Positions 61,208-64,000 of a DNA stretch of 64,000 nt are shown here, piece after piece; the first letter of the stretch is position 1; each line of letters begins with the position of its first letter. This DNA comes from an uncultured Dehalococcoidia bacterium (GTDB lineage Bacteria; Chloroflexota; Dehalococcoidia; Lucifugimonadales; CATQGZ01), in contig OY282365.1 of NCBI GenBank assembly GCA_958295685.1, positions 186,001 to 250,000 of the forward strand. Direction: 5' to 3'. Position numbers and translations under genes: made by a program. Below the pieces are notes generated by a model. It was given only the letters and a program-made list of their open reading frames with translations, was not told where the DNA came from and made no database searches.

Positions 61208-61771
61208 ATGACCATAGGCTACGGAGACCTGCGGAAGGGCATGGCCATCGAACTCGACGGCCAGCCGTACGTCGTCGCCGAGTACGAGCGCTCCAAGATG
61301 CAGAAGCGAGCCCCCGTGATGCGAATCAAGTTCCGGGAAATCAAGACAGGCCGCCTGGTCGAGCGCACCTTCTCCGGGTTCGACGTCAAGCTCACCCCGG
61401 CCTCGGTGGAGCGGCGTAAGGCCCAGTACATCTACAGGGAAGACGACCTGTACTACTTCATGGATATGGAGACCTTCGACCAGCTACCCATCTCACGAGA
61501 CCGGATCGGCGTCGGCCTTCAGTACCTCGTGGAGCAAACCACCGTCGACGTCGTGCTATTCGAGGGAAACCCCGTGACCATCGAGTTCCCCGCGGCCGTG
61601 GACCTCAAAGTGGTGGATGCTCCCCCCGGCTTCAAGGGCGACACGGCCCAAGGCGGCGCCAAGCCCGTCACTCTGGAGACCGGCCTCGTGATTCAGGCGC
61701 CCCTCTTCGTCGAGGCGGGCGAAACGGTCAAGGTGAGCACGCGAACCGGCGAATATCTCTCCAGAGGCTGA
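61208..61771 (+). CDS. efp: Translation elongation factor P
   Basis: 187 residues, three OB-like domains. It relieves ribosome stalling at polyproline. The modified Lys loop, PGKG in most species, reads SKMQKRAP here: Lys33 aligns with the modified Lys34 of E. coli, but the flanking Gly are changed, so an EpmA-type beta-lysylation or rhamnosylation site is not typical. The C-terminal signature APLFVEAGETVKVSTRTGEY is kept. Confidence 0.95.
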   Translation: MTIGYGDLRKGMAIELDGQPYVVAEYERSKMQKRAPVMRIKFREIKTGRLVERTFSGFDVKLTPASVERRKAQYIYREDDLYYFMDMETFDQLPISRDRIGVGLQYLVEQTTVDVVLFEGNPVTIEFPAAVDLKVVDAPPGFKGDTAQGGAKPVTLETGLVIQAPLFVEAGETVKVSTRTGEYLSRG

Positions 61772-61773
61772 GG

Positions 61774-62979
61774 TTGACCGTATTCACGGTCTCTCAGACC
61801 ACCTCGTACATAAGGCAATCCCTGGAGAGCGACCCGGTTCTTGGAGACATATGGGTCAGCGGCGAAGTCGCCAACCTGCGCCGCTCCGGAACGGGCCACT
61901 CCTACTTCTCGCTGAGAGACTCCGCAGCCTCTCTCAAGTGCGTTCTGTTCCTCAGCTACGGCGGCTCGGAGCTCCTGAAGTCAGGAGAGGCCGTCACGGC
62001 GCGGGGGCGCGTTTCGATCTACGAGAAGAGCGGCGACGTCCAGCTGATCGCCGATCTGGTGCTGCCGGAAGGGGTGGGCGAGCTCCATCTCCAACTGGAG
62101 GAACTCAAACACAAACTGCGGTTGGAGGGCCTGTTTGAGCCGTCCCGGAAGCGTCCGCTGCCTCCGTTCCCCCGCCGCGTTGCCGTCGTCACCTCTCCCA
62201 CGGGAGCGGTCTGGCAGGACATCAGGAACGTCGCCTCGCGGCGGTATCCGCTCGTCGAACTCGCACTGGCTCCAACACCTGTCCAGGGCGAAGAAGCGGC
62301 GCGCGGCATAGCCGAGGCGCTGAGGGCCGTCTACGAGGCCGACGTCGACGTAGCGATCGTTGCTCGAGGAGGCGGCTCCCTGGACGACCTGCGGCCATTC
62401 AACGAAGAGACCGTCGCCCGCGCCATATACTCCAGCCGGGTCCCAGTCATTAGCGCGGTCGGCCACGAGACCGACGTCACCATATCCGATCTGGTGGCCG
62501 ACGTGCGGGCCCCGACGCCGTCCGCAGCCGCGGAGATGGCCGTGCCGGACATGGCGGATATCGCCCGGAGACTCTCGACCGCGCGCAGGTCTATGACGAC
62601 CTCGGTCGCGGCCCGCTTGGACGCCGACGCCGAGTCCCTCCGCGGGCTCGTCGGAAGGGTGCTCTCGTCGCCCCCCGACACAGACACCCTCCGAAGGGAA
62701 ATAGACGACCGGCTGAGCCTGGCGCACACCCACCTCACCCACGGCATAGAGGTCAGACGAGAGCGGCTCCGGTCCCTCTCCGACAGACTCACGGCCCTCA
62801 GCCCGCGCGACACCCTGCGCCGAGGGTACGCAGTAGTCCAGCGGCGCGAGGACGGCGCAGTGGCTGGAGCCGCTGCCCCGGTGAAGGTCGGCGATACGCT
62901 GGACGTCACCCTGGAGACAGCCAGACTCGCCGCTGACGTGACCTCAGTCCGCGGCCGCCCCGCACGGGACGGCCCGTAA
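61774..62979 (+). CDS. xseA: Exodeoxyribonuclease VII large subunit
   Basis: 401 residues from a TTG start, 2 bp after efp. It has an N-terminal OB domain (GDIWVSGEVANLRRSGTGHSY), the catalytic core with VAIVARGGGSLDDLRPFNEE and VSAVGHETDVTISD-like PVISAVGHETD, and a coiled-coil C-terminal part with RGYAVVQR. It degrades single-stranded DNA. The small subunit XseB usually follows but is not in the 488 bp after it. Confidence 0.93.
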   Translation: MTVFTVSQTTSYIRQSLESDPVLGDIWVSGEVANLRRSGTGHSYFSLRDSAASLKCVLFLSYGGSELLKSGEAVTARGRVSIYEKSGDVQLIADLVLPEGVGELHLQLEELKHKLRLEGLFEPSRKRPLPPFPRRVAVVTSPTGAVWQDIRNVASRRYPLVELALAPTPVQGEEAARGIAEALRAVYEADVDVAIVARGGGSLDDLRPFNEETVARAIYSSRVPVISAVGHETDVTISDLVADVRAPTPSAAAEMAVPDMADIARRLSTARRSMTTSVAARLDADAESLRGLVGRVLSSPPDTDTLRREIDDRLSLAHTHLTHGIEVRRERLRSLSDRLTALSPRDTLRRGYAVVQRREDGAVAGAAAPVKVGDTLDVTLETARLAADVTSVRGRPARDGP

Positions 62980-63103
62980 CTGTTCAGACCCTGTGAGACC
63001 CGAAGGGGAAGTCCAGAGGGGTTCTCCCCTCTGGTAGGGGGTCTGGGGGCTGTACGCGGCCTGTTGGCGGGTATCGGTGTGGTTCTCCCCTCTGGTAGGG
63101 GGT

Positions 63104-63127
63104 CTGGGGGCTCTGCCCCCAGTTTTC
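63104..63127 (+). terminator. Intrinsic terminator after xseA
   Basis: CTGGGGGC, loop TCT, GCCCCCAG, then TTTTCC. It is the end of the EF-P/XseA transcript and part of a dispersed repeat shared with 58261-58360. Confidence 0.75.
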
Positions 63128-63313
63128 CAAGGGGTGGGCGGGTGGGGTCCCAGCCGTCTGCTTATCAGGACTACGCTGATCGAAAGCCTCATGAACTCTG
63201 AACTGTTACGACAGCCTCTAGCGGCTGCATCCCGCCTGCCGAATGCCCCGCTCCACGTGAGCCATCGTGTGCCGCGCCCTGAAAACTGATTGAGAATTCA
63301 TGAGAAAATGCCC

Positions 63314-63342
63314 TTGCAAAACATTTCGGGAATTGCTAGCGT
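63314..63342 (+). promoter_or_regulatory. Promoter of the MFS transporter gene
   Basis: TTGCAA (63314-63319), 17 bp ending in TGC, TAGCGT (63337-63342). It matches the general promoter style of the window but the -10 box is weak. Confidence 0.5.
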
Positions 63343-63413
63343 AATAGTGTAGTAGATTTCATGAACTGAATCACCTGAGGAAGAGCGCGAGCTAACCGAG
63401 CTCAATATTCTTA

Positions 63414-63447
63414 GACCGCACGGCCTGACAGGGCCGTGCGGTCTTTG
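63414..63447 (+). terminator. Strong hairpin in the leader of the MFS gene (terminator or attenuator)
   Basis: GACCGCACGGCC, loop TGACAG, GGCCGTGCGGTC: a perfect 12-bp stem, followed by TTTGCTT. It lies between the promoter and the MFS start (ATG at 63468). A stop signal here suggests regulated read-through, but no known riboswitch is recognised in the 70 nt before it. Confidence 0.75.
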
Positions 63448-63467
63448 CTTCAACAGAGGAAGAGCCG

Positions 63468-64000
63468 ATGACATTTCCAAGGCCGAGAAAACTGAAGCTT
63501 CCCACCAGGGAACCCTGGGAGCGTGACCTCTATCTCCTGTGGGCGGCCATGGCTCTGACGATGGTCGGGCTCGGCTCAGTCTTCCCGTTCCTGCCGCTGT
63601 ACATGCGGGAACTGGGGGTCGAGGGTCTTGGGCAGGCTGCTCTCTGGGCCGGCATTGCCGGCGGCGTGTCCGGGTTCCTCATGGCGTTCAGCGGCCCGCT
63701 TTGGGGCGTGATCGGTGATCGATCGGGCCGCAAGAGGAACGTGGTCCGGGGCATCTTCGGATTTGCCGCAGTCATGCTCTGTGCCAGCTTCGTGCCCAAC
63801 GTCTACTACCTGTTGGGGCTGTGGCTGGTACTGGGGCTCCTGCCCGGGCCGGCCTTGGTGGCCATGCCGATAGTAACCTCTATCGCGCCCAGACACCGCG
63901 TCCAGTACGCCGTCGGCACCCTGATGTCCGCCAGCTTCCTCGGATTCACCGTAGGCCCGCTGATCGGGGGGCGCCTGATCGACCTCATCGGGTTTCGGTC
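63468..64000 (+). CDS. Major facilitator superfamily transporter, N-terminal part (cut by window edge)
   Basis: 177 residues before the edge. After a basic tail of about 20 residues come hydrophobic helices from residue 26; the MFS signature between helices 2 and 3 is GDRSGRKRNVV, and LPGPALVAM marks helix 4-5. It resembles drug or sugar exporters of the MFS_1 group. AGAGGA lies upstream of the ATG. The substrate is unknown; the leader hairpin suggests regulation. Confidence 0.88.
   Translation, partial: MTFPRPRKLKLPTREPWERDLYLLWAAMALTMVGLGSVFPFLPLYMRELGVEGLGQAALWAGIAGGVSGFLMAFSGPLWGVIGDRSGRKRNVVRGIFGFAAVMLCASFVPNVYYLLGLWLVLGLLPGPALVAMPIVTSIAPRHRVQYAVGTLMSASFLGFTVGPLIGGRLIDLIGFR

Larger units (their letters stand above)
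62980..63467. other. 488-bp intergenic region after xseA
   Basis: It begins with the GTAACTGTTCAGAC dispersed repeat (62977-63016), then two copies of a GGTTCTCCCCTCTGGTAGGG block, the second ending in the terminator at 63104. Then comes a less GC-rich leader with a promoter and a hairpin for the MFS gene. No xseB gene is seen. Confidence 0.7.

Overview
The window is a GC-rich, densely coded piece of a bacterial chromosome. It has short gaps, frequent ATGA/GTGA overlaps, many GTG and TTG starts, and promoters of the form TTGACA, 17 bp, TGCTANNNT. The gene set (complete squalene/hopanoid pathway, Trk potassium system with split RCK proteins, a translin-family protein, PolX-like and SecA variants) suggests Chloroflexota, most likely a Dehalococcoidia/SAR202-like lineage. 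That placement is an inference from gene content and protein style, not from a marker tree. No rRNA, CRISPR array, transposase or integrase was seen.

Layout. 1-2.3 kb (minus): UbiD-family decarboxylase (cut by the edge), a CinA-like/adenylyltransferase fusion and an HPP membrane protein. 2.5-7.0 kb (plus): TrkH, TrkA, a universal stress protein, two single-domain TrkA-N proteins and PheA. 7.1-11.5 kb (minus): L28, HemA, a DapA-like lyase, an MfnB-like protein fused to a TusA-like domain, and two small envelope-type proteins. 12-17 kb (plus): FakA, DegV/FakB and RecG. 17-28.2 kb (minus): one long run from a good promoter at about 28.35 kb through prenyl synthase, HpnH, HpnG, Shc, YjbQ, HpnC, HpnD and HpnE to a hydroxyacid dehydrogenase and an FGGY kinase. 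28.9-34.1 kb (plus): Prs, SecA, a stand-alone HhH protein, an unknown protein, tRNA-Leu(GAG) and tRNA-Cys(GCA). 34.1-38.5 kb: an odd, less GC-rich patch behind tRNA-Cys, with a 28-bp repeat of the tRNA 3' end and a 15-bp repeat tract grown inside a second, partial copy of the neighbouring aminotransferase gene, then that aminotransferase and an FAD oxidoreductase. 39-45.6 kb (plus): HEAT protein, hydroxyacyl-CoA dehydrogenase, NAD-kinase-like protein, gamma-glutamyltransferase, SDR, an unknown protein and a translin-family protein. 45.6-53.2 kb (minus): ABC exporter, HEPN protein, IlvD, flippase-like protein and RsmG. 53.2-58 kb (plus): TPP riboswitch with ThiB-ThiP-ThiQ and a methyltransferase. 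59-63 kb (plus): GNAT, AroQ, Xaa-Pro peptidase, EF-P and XseA. The right edge cuts an MFS transporter.

The most unusual structure is in the gaps. Four intergenic regions (about 11.76, 28.6, 38.7 and 58.4 kb) carry the same composite element: a near-consensus promoter, in three copies an ATG only 6-7 nt past the -10 box, an array of 7-10 short words spaced 10-11 bp apart (one DNA helical turn), a conserved core CTCAGCTACGAAATG, and then one to three words complementary to the array. The array word differs between copies (TGTCRG, TGTCAC, TGTTCCA) and in the most divergent copy the distal complementary words have changed with it. A fifth, truncated copy lies next to the first. This could be a family of structured regulatory RNAs or of helically phased protein-binding arrays; I know of no described family that matches it.
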